A stretch of DNA of 64,000 nucleotides, taken from positions 186,001 through 250,000 of the forward strand of contig NC_092663.1 in NCBI RefSeq assembly GCF_032118995.1. Direction: 5' to 3'. The stretch's first letter is position 1. Each line of letters begins with the position of its first letter. The position numbers were made by a program, and so were the translations under genes. The notes below the pieces were generated by a model. That model did not search any database. It saw nothing but the letters and a program-made list of their open reading frames with translations, and had not been told where the DNA came from. This document shows positions 24,380 to 32,755 of this stretch, one piece after another. The stretch is from Asterias amurensis (Eukaryota; Echinodermata; Asteroidea; Forcipulatida; Asteriidae).

Positions 24380-27300
24380 TAAATAAGGGAAAAATGTTGC
24401 ATCTATGCGATTCCGTGTTTATGCTGTGATGGCTGTTGTAAACAAACCTTTTATCTACCTTATTGATCTACTAAAAAATTTCCCAGTAAAAAATCAACCT
24501 TTTTTCTAGCAATTTTGTCTGTCGATGAAACCAAGTTTGGACACCCGTAAGGGCCTATATTGGTGATATTTGTTCGCGGTCGTGTTTCTGAAGACCAAGC
24601 AGACAATTAGAAAGCTGTTATACATGTATAATAGCTGATTATCGACCCCCACCCAACCCAAGGGAAAATACGGCATCCAGGAGAGAGATGAAGGCAAAAA
24701 GAGGCTTTTCTCAACATGGCTTTTCTCAACAGCATTTTATCCTGTGTATAGACATATATTGTTCCAACTTTGAGTTTCAATCGCAATTGGACAAAATTGG
24801 TTCATGGCATGAACTTCATGGACACCTACATGTACGTATGTACACGTACAGCAACTGAAAATCAACCAGATTTAACCATTTCACACTGAAAATACCAATA
24901 CTGGTAACGTTATACATGCTAAAATAATGTTCATCTCACTGGGACAAACATTTTTTCGGGATAATGTTTTACTCATTTGAATTCTCAAATACTACAGCAC
25001 CGCAGCTTTATCACCAAGATCTTCAAACTGTTTAAAGGCAGTGGACACTATTGGTAATTGTCATAGACTAGCCTTCACAGTTGGTGTATCTCAACATATG
25101 CATAAAATAACTAAACTGTGAAAATTTGAGCTCAACCGGTCATCAAAGTTGCGAGATAATAATGAAAGAAGAAAAACAAGAAGTTGTGTGCGTTAAGATG
25201 GTTGATTTCGAGACATCAAGTTCTAAATCTGAGGACTCGAAATCAAATTTGTGGAAAATTACTTCTTTCTCGAAAACTATGCCACTTCAGAGGGAGCCAT
25301 TTCTCACAGCGTTTTATACCATCAACCTCTCCCCATTACTCCTCACCAATAGATGTTTTATGCTAATAATTATTTTGAGTAATTACCAATAGTGTTCACT
25401 GCCTTTATGTTTAACTTAAAATCTGTGGACACTGTGTTTTGTGTCCTACAAAAAGTACCAAAACCCTGATTTTATTAATTTTCCCAGTAAATGTATTTTC
25501 AATACTATTTGCTAACGGTACAAATTGTTTGTCTGGAATGTCGTTGATGATTCAGTAAGTTTCATTTAATGAATTTTCTTTTGCAAAAGTTGGATCCTTC
25601 ACGAAACAGCAAGAACACACCAATTGTTGGCGCTTCTATCACTTAATGTCGTACATGACTTATCTCAGCTGCCCATTGTGAACGTGCGCTTCAGTGCTGG
25701 GTCATTCCATGTCAAATCACCCCAAAAAAAGACAATTTTAAACCCTACCCTCTTTAAATTTGCTCAAATTTTTTATATTGGGTAATAATGGCTCAACAAG
25801 CTCAAATTTCAATTTTCAGCTCTATCCGATAAACTGTTTTCGTGCTACGGCATGCACTTTCTCGTTGATTTCGGTCAAAATGCGCCTGACCTCTGACATT
25901 CAAACAACCATAAATCGGTAACCATTGGGTCAAATTTGTTGAAACTGGTGTCTTTTGAAAGGAAATTGCATTAAGCTTTCCAAATCTGCCATTACTTTTT
26001 TTGTAGGAACATGTTTAGGTTTAGTAACCTTTTGACCTTTACTTTGACCTTGGATTTGACCTTGTGGATCACGTGATCTGGAGATGAACTTCGGTGAACA
26101 TTTACTCCCATATGTTTTCTCAACAATATAAAAAAATTAGAGATATAATAATTTTGGCTTGCTTTCAGGCTCCGCTCAAAGTTGCCCTTACTTGCCTATT
26201 CCTGTTCAAAGTACATGTACATTACATACATGTCCATACATATGTATATCATGATGTTGCTAGAGGTCCACTAGCCTCACTTGATATACATACGTATGGA
26301 CATGTATGTTATGTACATGTACTTTGCGTAGGAATAGGCCAGTAGGGCAACTTTGAATGGAGCTTGAAGGCAAGCCAAAAATATTATAACTCTAATTTTT
26401 TGATATTGTGGAGAAAACATATGGGGGTAAATTTTCACCGAAGCTCATCTCCAGATCACGTGATCCACAAGGTCAAATTCAAGGTCAAAGTAGGGGTCAA
26501 AAGGTTATCATACCTAAACATGTTCCTACAAAAAAAATAAAGACATATTTGGAAAGCTTACACAATTTCCTTTTCAAAGACACCAATTTCAACAAATTTG
26601 ACCCAATGGTTACCGATTTATGGTTGTTTGAATGTCAGAGGTCAGGCGCATTTTGACCGAAATCAACGAGAAAGTGCATGCCGTAGCACGAAAACCGAAA
26701 ACCGTTTATCGGATAGAGCTGAAAATTGAAACTTGAGCTTGTTGAGCCATTATTACCCCATAAAAAAAATTTGAGCAAATTTGAAGAGGGTAGGGTTTAA
26801 CCCATTGGGTGATTTGACACGGAATGACCCTGCTACTAATGTAGTGCTATGCCCAGATTCGCACAACTTGTTGTCAGGTTGAGTTTTGGTTTTGAGTGAT
26901 GAATAGTTAATTTTAAATGGTCAAATGTATGAATGTGGTCAAGGAGCCTATATGGTCTACTAACCGACTCACAGTTATGTACGTTAATGCATCAAATTGG
27001 TCTGATATCCACCGTATATCTAAAAACATTGATTGCCGGTACAGCACTAGCTAGCAAAACATTGCAGCGACCATGCAGGTGGTATGGACTGAATGATTTG
27101 GGCGCCATTGTTTTTTCCTTCAAAAAGAATTTTTTTGGGAGGCAACGATTCAATTCTGTAAGTGTGAAATCAGTTTAATTCAAGCTGAAAGGATTGAAGG
27201 ATTGTGTCATTGATGTCTGATTGTGTTTTGTAGTTATGTTGTTGTGACTAGTCGAGAGCGACACAATATGGTTCACCAAACAGGAATCAGCAATCCTGAG

Positions 27301-29185
27301 TCACAACTACGACACTAGTGGTCCAGGCCTAACCAATACACAAGTGGTGTTGCACCACCTACAAGCAAGTTGTGGCAATTTTGGTGCACAGAAAAAAAAA
27401 TTCCACGCGTATCTGAACAAGATTAAATATATCCCAACTGGGAACCTGTGTTTATCGCCTAAGTACGATTACGACAAACTAATACGTGACATTCAAACAG
27501 ACCCATTTTTAAGTGCAACTGCAACGATGATTTGATTAAGATGTTGTTTTTATTGGGCCTTTTATGAACAAAAATCTGCAGACAGGCATACAACAAAATG
27601 AACATTTTTGACGTTTTGCTACACGATACAGTTGGTCAATATTGGTCAGGAGGTCGTCGGAAGGCCTGCTCTTTGCATGATCGCATGCTGTTAACTCAAA
27701 ATCGTAGACTTAGTTCTTAATCTGCCATAAGTAGATGTTTTATAGATTCATAATTGGGACACTTTTGATTATGGGGCAGACGTCAAGGGGTGGAGGAGGG
27801 GTTTAAGAATAACCCATCCAAATGTTGAAAAAACGTTCAGTTTTACCCAGACTAGGGGCAGACGTCAAGGGGTGGAGGAGGGGTTTAAGAATAACCCATG
27901 ATCCAAATGTTGAAAAAACGTCCAGTTTTACCCAGACTACCCACGCCAGTGGTTAAAAAAAGAACAAGATGTTTAAGTTTATCCAATTCCAATGAATCAC
28001 AGAGGAGTAGGAAAAGTTTCCGTATGGCGCCACCACTTTTTCATTCGAAATAAAATAATATAGTATCTAAATTTCAAGTACCTGATTGATATATCCCTTT
28101 TTTTTTGTAAAAATGAGTGAAAAAGTGGTGGCGCCATACGGAAAGTTATCCGAGGAGTAAGATTACTATGGTAAAACTGAACACAGTCAAATCAGAATGT
28201 GAATTATGGGAACTGGCTAGTTTTTTTAAAAAGGTTGGCAAAGCATCAATCCGGAAACACCAGTGAAGTTGATTTTTTAACTTCAAATCAAGAGTTTCAA
28301 AAGTTCTGGGCCCAATTTCATGGCTCCTGCTTACCGTGCATAAAGCATAGAATCGGCGCTTACAGAAGCAGGGAATTCTGTGCTTACGTCAAGCGTATTT
28401 CACGAGTTAGCGTAGCTGCATAAATCGGTCCAATCCACTCCCTGTTACGTGTTAGCCCCATAAATTATGTCTCACAATCCACTTTGTATCCAATCTCAGG
28501 ATAGGGAGTGGATGGACCGATTTGTGATGGGGCTAGGGTTAGCGGGAATTTTGGCTTCTGCCCTTGCGTAATCCATGTAACTAGGCTTCTACATGTTCTA
28601 CGCTTACACAGAGCTAGCGCAGAAACTCATTGCTTGCACGTAACGTAAGCGGAGAATGGTGATCATAAGCGCAGAATTCGGCGGTAAGCAGAGAGCCATG
28701 AAATTGAGCCCTGCTCTACAAAATTACCAACCACCAACTTAATTAATTAAATTCATAAAATGAAATAACTAATACTATTATTTTATTAGGCCCTAAAAAA
28801 ATAATAGTAATGACTAATATATATAGGGCCTATAATCTCAACAAAAATCCCGAAATAATCTTGACTTTGTTGTGAATAGTTTGTAGACACGGAAAAAAAA
28901 CATAAAAACTAATCCCTCACCCCTGAAACCTGGTGAGCTAGGACTTCTTTCTGGTGATGCTCTATGATCTGGCGACCGCCTGTGTTTCACTTTATGATTT
29001 TCTCCGGTGGTCCATGGTTGCGTCGGGGACGAAGCTAGCGCTGGGCTAGAGCGTCGCCCATTGCTAGCCCGTGTTGGGCTGCTCTGTCTGACCTGTAACG
29101 TGACGGGTAGTGTAGCTCGCATCGGCTGAGGCCCTGCTCTGGGAGAAGCATTTCTTCGCGAACGCTGCGGTGGTTGTGAAGACAT
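8731..29185 (-). CDS. GLCCI1: GLCCI1 (FAM117/GLCCI1 family), complete, 7 exons
   Basis: Coding exons, N to C: 28921-29185, 15159-15328, 14561-14635, 13488-13778, 12556-12814, 11889-12015, 8731-8920. All junctions are GT-AG with matching phases and total 1377 bases, 458 residues (human protein about 547). Exon 1 gives a basic Ser/Pro/Arg N-terminus (MSSQPPQRSRR, then MRATLPVTLQ like human IRATVPYQLL). Exon 2 has the family signature RRTNSLDTIAVPYLSGYWP (101-119); exon 3 RSSSWGSADNLKE (158-170); exon 4 begins KLRQQLRKQ, a short coiled-coil. Exon 5 has CDGRRAPPP, exon 6 RDPPDGCEKV, exon 7 CPDKKVSF and SSAFCP, all aligning in order with human GLCCI1. TQT motifs (LC8-type) occur at 144-146, in exon 5 and twice near the C-terminus. 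The molecular role is poorly known in any animal; no enzyme domain is seen. It may equally be the single ancestor of GLCCI1 and FAM117A/B; gene order favours GLCCI1. Intron 1 is 13.6 kb. Confidence 0.95.
9333..9516. repeat. 23-bp minisatellite, 8 units
   Basis: Eight tandem units of 23 bases with core gcggggccaagctagcat, in GLCCI1 intron 6. Units vary at a few CpG-related positions (gcgtgg, cacggg, gcggga). Non-coding. Confidence 0.95.
9580..11253. repeat. 53-bp satellite array, about 31 units
   Basis: Tandem 53-bp units (core gctaaaacctaagcagcttg, then ctaagaaggcaaagaaact) fill most of GLCCI1 intron 6. The unit is not a multiple of three and carries stops, so it is not coding. Variant units carrying gtagcctgctaag and gcaacgatactgg occur at about 9971 and again at about 11128, showing a block-scale duplication inside the array. 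Some units lack a few bases (gcttgcaaaggcaaag). Confidence 0.95.
11390..11870. mobile_element. Probable foldback element, GLCCI1 intron 6
   Basis: The left part (ggctttttacactattgacc, then cttatccggatagggtccgtg) is mirrored on the right (cacggataaacaccatatccggat and gtgtgaaaaggcc). Internal words around gatccgtgtcgaa also appear inverted. Non-coding. Boundaries are approximate. Confidence 0.6.
12175..12412. repeat. Dispersed repeat, copy 1 (second copy at 52130)
   Basis: Shares a run of similar words with 52130-52402: cagacaggc, gccgaaccaaa, gactctagg/caactctagg, aacccaaataca-like, gttcggctcatga-like, gcgctccagggtcgttcc, actgcaacagtcgatc. The second copy has inverted ends (tttcagacaggc and gcctgtctgaaac), so this is probably a diverged DNA transposon. 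It lies in GLCCI1 intron 5. Confidence 0.65.
13060..13465. repeat. Dispersed repeat, copy 1 (longer copy at 61140)
   Basis: The stretch from tgggagctgcatta through tatgaagctttgaaaatttt to ggccgccagggct reappears at 61540-61765 in a MIOS intron with moderate divergence; words upstream (gcgtcttacaagcg; cagcagacaacactgtgag) match the other, inverted arm of that copy. The family is a foldback-type element; here it lies in GLCCI1 intron 4, ending about 20 bases from exon 4. Confidence 0.7.
13874..13993. mobile_element. Short foldback element, GLCCI1 intron 3
   Basis: The arms aggtggcagcagacttaccg and cggtaagtctgctgccacct are perfectly inverted and extend to gagact/agtctc at the outer edges, with gggtaaa/tttaccc inside. 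About 120 bases, non-coding. Confidence 0.88.
14484..14555. mobile_element. End fragment of AAGCTTGGGCGATA element beside GLCCI1 exon 3
   Basis: The plus-strand string atatcgcccaagctt at about 14541-14555 equals the terminal repeat of the element at 56907-57587. It ends four bases from the splice-donor dinucleotide of exon 3 (donor GTAAGAAGCTTGGGCG on minus). The rest of the fragment (gcgatatcattgaatatcc) fits the same family loosely. Confidence 0.5.
17634..18210 (-). mobile_element. LINE relic (CR1/L2-like reverse transcriptase)
   Basis: On the minus strand 18130-18200 reads LLSGVPQGSVLG, the reverse-transcriptase motif of non-LTR retrotransposons. About 450 bases downstream, 17640-17700 reads DWLPIHQ, stop, INFKVIILMFKA, the conserved block after the reverse transcriptase in CR1/L2 elements. 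In-frame stops and too short a distance between the blocks show it is decayed. Oddly the catalytic-box look-alike FDDIQVYI is readable on the plus strand at about 17970-17995, pointing to an internal inversion or a second fragment. Confidence 0.75.
18732..18946. mobile_element. MITE, GGGCCCAATTTCATGGCTCTGC family
   Basis: Left end gggcccaatttcatggctct, right end agagccatgaaagtgggccc. Interior words gcgcttacagaagcagggaa and ggtaagcagagcc-like are shared with 28308-28711. Non-coding, about 215 bases. Confidence 0.88.
19485..19776. mobile_element. MITE with TAGACCC(A)TTGCA ends
   Basis: Begins atagacccattgcatatgac and ends attgcaaggggtctat, imperfect inverted repeats. Related words occur at 9121-9290 (acagacccttgg and tgtgcaaggggtctat) and at 41357 (tagacccattgcaca), so it is a dispersed family. 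Non-coding. Confidence 0.7.
19862..19935 (+). repeat. tRNA-like sequence, probably a SINE head
   Basis: Contains box A-like tagctcagttgggtagagc and box B-like ggttcaaatta at tRNA spacing. The stems do not close properly (acceptor and anticodon stems mismatch), so a working tRNA is unlikely. A tRNA-derived SINE or tRNA pseudogene is the best reading. Confidence 0.55.
20051..20575. mobile_element. Composite foldback elements
   Basis: Two nested palindromes: 20051-20410 is bounded by tttataacacccc and ggggtgttataaa; directly after it, gactgcttttactcgtgc at about 20421 is mirrored by gcactcgaagcagtc near 20570, with an inner hairpin on actatgactccctcgg / ctcgggagtcatagt. No coding capacity. Confidence 0.78.
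23231..23405. mobile_element. MITE with GATTTCACGAAACGCTAGGA end
   Basis: Ends gccgatttcac and gtgaaatcaacggc are inverted; the interior is a run of taggattaatcctaa-type palindromes. It resembles the hairpin at 60431-60609 (ggatttcacaaaggtagtcc) in composition and design. Confidence 0.65.
24120..24380 (+). mobile_element. 3' tail of a retroposon with (AAT)n end
   Basis: Sequence ending gacactggccgaataaataa followed by about ten AAT repeats. A non-coding 3' end running into a short tandem repeat is typical of some LINE and SINE families. No coding part upstream was recognised, so the family is open. Confidence 0.45.
25033..25407 (+). mobile_element. MITE, GGACACTATTGG family
   Basis: Full copy: left end aaaggcagtggacactattg, right end caatagtgttcactgccttt. 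The interior has a nested inverted segment (gatttcgagacatcaag... ctcgaaatcaaatt). Non-coding, 375 bases. Confidence 0.92.
25699..26830. mobile_element. 1.1-kb near-perfect palindrome (long foldback element)
   Basis: Left arm 25699 to about 26247, right arm about 26286-26830, separated by roughly 38 bases. Outer ends gggtcattccatgtcaaatc and gatttgacacggaatgaccc are inverted copies; complementarity continues through the whole arms (for example gatcacgtgatctggagatg / catctccagatcacgtgatc; cggcatgcactttctcgttg / caacgagaaagtgcatgccg). Several tgacctt/aaggtca hexamers lie in both arms. A possible 4-bp target duplication (TGCT) flanks it. No protein is encoded. Confidence 0.92.
27774..27945. repeat. 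Tandem duplication, two units of about 82-85 bp
   Basis: The block beginning ggggcagacgtcaaggggtg and ending tttacccagacta occurs twice in succession, differing by a few bases (cccatcc against cccatgatcc). Within GLCCI1 intron 1. Confidence 0.92.
28017..28144. mobile_element. Short foldback element
   Basis: tccgtatggcgccaccactt at the left is mirrored by aagtggtggcgccatacgga at the right, perfect over 20 bases and slightly beyond; AT-rich spacer. Non-coding. Confidence 0.92.
28308..28711. mobile_element. MITE with a second element nested inside
   Basis: Outer ends gggcccaatttcatggctcc and agccatgaaattgagccc mark the GGGCCCAATTTCATGG family. At about 28418-28535 a separate inverted repeat (aatcggtccaatccactccc / gggagtggatggaccgattt) interrupts it, with words shared by the 18732 copy on either side. 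It lies about 210 bases from GLCCI1 exon 1. Confidence 0.85.
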
Positions 29186-29510
29186 TTTGGTGATAAAAAA
29201 TTACCACTGCTTCGTATTGGTACCTCTATAGGTAAGTTGTTCAGAGGAGCACACAAAAAGCAAGGAAAAGGATGGAAATCCAGCTGTTTTATACGAGGTT
29301 ACATTCTCACGACCGCTCGGGAAGAGCTAGCTGTCGGCCAGATCCACCACTGCTGATATTGTGTGTGTGTGTGTGTGTGCGTACCGTGTGTGTACTGTGC
29401 ATGCGGACGACGTACATGTACATCCCACTTCCAGTTCTCTTCCCTATACACAAGTCGTATCATAAAACACACGCACACGTACTCGATCGTGCGCCAAATA
29501 AAAAGTAGTC
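29186..29510 (-). promoter_or_regulatory. Likely GLCCI1 5' UTR and proximal promoter
   Basis: Position only: this lies directly upstream of the GLCCI1 start codon. It holds a GT microsatellite at about 29360-29380 and GC-richer DNA than the surroundings. No TATA box could be assigned with confidence. Confidence 0.35.
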
Positions 29511-29514
29511 TTGA

Positions 29515-29802
29515 CCCAAGACTATGGTGCTTGATATTGGATAGTGTACTACGCGCGGTTTGATCGCCAAAGCGCGCCCGCCACGGTATGATTTAGTGTA
29601 CTGGACGGCTTGAAATTTAGACTATATATAGAGTTAGCCCCATAGAGCTATATATAGCTCTATGAGTTAGTCTATGCAAGCTACACAGTATAGTCTAGAT
29701 TTCAAGCCGTCCAGTCAATTAAATCATACCGTGGCGGGCGCGCTTTGGCGATTTACAACTGCGCGTAGTACACTATCCAATATCAAACACCATAGTCTTG
29801 GG
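29515..29802. mobile_element. 290-bp hairpin upstream of GLCCI1
   Basis: Outer ends cccaagactatggtg and caccatagtcttggg are inverted; arms continue with ttgatattggatagtgtact / agtacactatccaatatcaa, gccaaagcgcgcccgccacg / cgtggcgggcgcgctttggc and gtactggacggcttgaaat / atttcaagccgtccagt. The loop carries gagctatatatagctc. A foldback DNA element by structure, about 330 bases upstream of the GLCCI1 ATG. Confidence 0.93.
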
Positions 29803-29809
29803 CACAGAC

Positions 29810-31700
29810 TAGATAAAAGGCGAACACGATAGTTTGGTATGCTGCGTATATGTACACGCATACCGTACCGCATACAATGTTAAATGAACCCGACTTTTAA
29901 GTATCGATACTTTTGAGTACCGATTACATTTTCGCGCTCTCTTTTTAATGAACAGCACTGCCGTGCGGGAAAGATGTTTTTTGTATTTTCGTCAATGTTG
30001 GATCAAATCTTGTGTGGAGGTCCATTAAACCCTAAAGAGAATGGAGAGAAACCCAACCTAATGTTATGTCAATGAATATTTTGCTTGCAAGCATCACAGC
30101 CCCCACCCTTCTTGAAAAACTTTTTTTTTTTTTTAAAGCAAACAACTTATTGATTGAAGGTAATTTAATTGGAGTCAATGACCTATCCTAACACACATCG
30201 ATGTATAATTATGGGTAAAACTAAAATTAATAACATTTACATTACAAGGTCGTTTCTCACAATGTGTTACACTATCAACTTCTCCCCATTAGTTTTTACC
30301 TTGTAAGCTTTAACGCTCATAATTATTCATTGTACACTTTGCCTCTGTCGAATATTAGCATAGATTGCACCAACCAAGCTTTGAACTCACAACAATAGCA
30401 GAAAGCATCCCTGTCCCCTGATCAAGTTACAAAGAGATGTTTTTATTTCAAGTTTATGTCCCCTCATCATCTAAAATTTCCCCCTTTTTCTTACAACTTG
30501 AAGTCCATTAAATAAACAGCACATTATTATTGCTCTTTACATGTATCATGGTGTCCCTATTCCATAACTGTTGTTTAAAGTACACAAAGCAAAAGACATA
30601 CTGACTTGCTGACTGACTTGCTGATGGTTCTTGTAAGTAGATGATGAATGATGCAGCAATGTATGCAAACTCATTGTGAATGCTCACATACATACATGTA
30701 CATTGACAAGTCTACCAGATTGTTAATGAACTACTTTAGATACTCTGATACGATGCACAATAAACTTGCTAACCCATAAACAGCTTTATCAAATTGACCC
30801 ACAGTTTTCATTGATTTTCAGACTTCTCTCCGTCTTACCCTATCCAGTTGGCAGTTAAACACATATAAAAACAACCTTTTCAAAAATTTACAATGAACAA
30901 TATGGTCTTCACAATTCTGAAGGAAAACAACAACCCTGAATACTGTTTATGTTTTGTTTGCGAGTTTTGTTGGCATAAAATGTTTACTTTTATTCCTAAT
31001 GCAAAAACTTAACATTACCAATTACTTTCATCCCACGATATGAGGCAACATATGATTAACAAGTATGATGTGAATCTTTGTAAATTGGGATCATACCTTG
31101 ATCAAGGCTTTGGACGGTTTGAACAATATTTTGTGAATATTGTTTTCAGTATATGTAACTGCTACTTTCCAGCCCGAGCTGTGTGTGCAGTAGTATTAGT
31201 GTGTGCGTGCTCTGGTGAGCTGTATGCGTGTACTCAGCGAATCAAAGCCTTCACGTTCCACTATTTTACCAATATTGGAATTTTGTTTAAGGAAATACAT
31301 TAAACTCAGAAGTAACAAACCTGACAAGGCTGTCGTCCTCTTTATCGAAGTGAATAATGCGACTGCCTTGAGCAAGGCTAGGATCATACTGAAAAATCTA
31401 TGCTGTGAGAGTAACTTCCCAAGACAACCTATTCAATCTTCTGGTAATGATCATACACTAAACATACTGTACTGAACATTATAAACAGATGACAATCGTA
31501 AACATGTGTCCTCTATTTTATATTGGAAACCCATTTTAAAAATACTGATAATTCTTTTAAATAGGAAATATAAATGACCCTTGAGAAACATTCACCAATA
31601 TTGGATTTGTACGTGTAGAAATAGAGGGTTTACTTATAGTACTGTAGATTATTTTTCATTAAAATAGAGCCTATATTATGAGAGAACAATATACAATAAA
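29810..31700. other. Spacer between GLCCI1 and UMAD1, no gene seen
   Basis: AT-rich. A short match to the GGACACTATTGG MITE interior (tttctcacaatgtgttacac and ctccccattagtttttacc) at about 30250-30330 marks a remnant. No coding region is supported. Confidence 0.45.
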
Positions 31701-31704
31701 ATAA

Positions 31705-32290
31705 AACGCATTCATAAATACCTCGGACAGTTTCGCTATTCCTATTGGTGGAGAGCGCGTAACGTGGAGGTGTTTAAACCTTTGATAATGACCAGTGTTT
31801 TTAACCAGTTGTGAGCGGATACTCCGAAGACGTTTCTTGTTGCGGGCAATGCAGGTGCTGTCCGTGAGTTGGCCGCGCTGTGTGTGAAAGGAAAACCAGC
31901 ATGTTGCACAAAGACTAAATGTGCATGCGCACAAACGGAACCCGAAACTGTCGGAAATAGGCATGCATAGGCATGCATGTATGGACGTCGTTCATGTAAC
32001 ATGTACTGTACACACTATGGAGGTGGAAACATACAGAGCTCAAGCACTCGGAAACGGATAAGTTTTACAGAGTTTCTTACTATATTACGCCTTTTAACCA
32101 AAAAGGTATTTATGAATGGGAATAAAAGGGTAGCTACTAGTTCTTTAACTGCCATTTAAAACCTTGCAGGGTCAAATTGCCGTGTGATAAAGGCCCGAGC
32201 CAAAGGCGAAGGCCTTTATCACATGGCAATTTGACCCTGCCTGTTTTAAACGGCCGTGAAAGAACTAGTCGATATTCCCTTATATGTAAA
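31705..32290. mobile_element. Dispersed foldback family F, copy 1
   Basis: Begins near attcataaatacctcggacag, includes gctattcctattggtggaga and tgtgtgtgaaaggaaaacca, then gccttttaaccaaaaaggtatttatgaatggg and a hairpin whose arms are gcagggtcaaattgcc...gtgataaaggcc and ggcctttatcac...ggcaatttgaccctgc. Related copies at 35975, 45270, 50810 and a piece at 41620. Non-coding. Confidence 0.75.
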
Positions 32291-32755
32291 ATATCCAAAA
32301 GCCCCAATGTTTTAGATTAGTACAGCAGTGGAGGAAGAAACAGACAGCAAGCTGCAATGAAACCAAACTTTAATTGAACTGGTTGTAGAAGAAGACAAAC
32401 CTAATAGATAGTTCCCACATAATGTAAATCGGCCATCTTTACGGGCAATTTTGAACACACATCCATGCGTTTCGCGCGAGAACAACATGCACCACGCGCA
32501 CATTCCACAAAACTCGTTGCCTGATTGGTTATTAAACAGCGTGGTTGCGTTAATAAACTGGCGCTTGACGCACCTGCAAGCCTAAATACAATTTGCCCGT
32601 AAAGATGGCGTCTATTGCAACTTATCTATATTTAATAGTCTCAGAGATGATACATAGCTTGAGATAAGGTGATCCTTTTCCATTTCCTAAAGTAAATTGG
32701 TGACACTGTGCAGAGTGTTTGACCATTATTGACATCCAGCGATTTGTGATGACAG

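Larger units (their letters stand above)
15329..28920 (-). other. GLCCI1 intron 1 (13.6 kb)
   Basis: Long first intron between exon 1 and exon 2. Besides the repeats listed separately it holds large AT-rich stretches with many copies of tacatgta/acatgtac (for example 16735, 19240, 21450-21490, 21725-21800, 22205), which are short palindromic microsatellites. Between 20580 and 23230 I see nothing else. No second gene was found inside. Confidence 0.6.

Noticed and set aside
28838-28920. Extension of GLCCI1 exon 1 reading frame past FRG
   Set aside because: The donor GGG|GTGAGG at 28920 joins in phase to exon 2 and restores the conserved protein; the frame beyond is intron.
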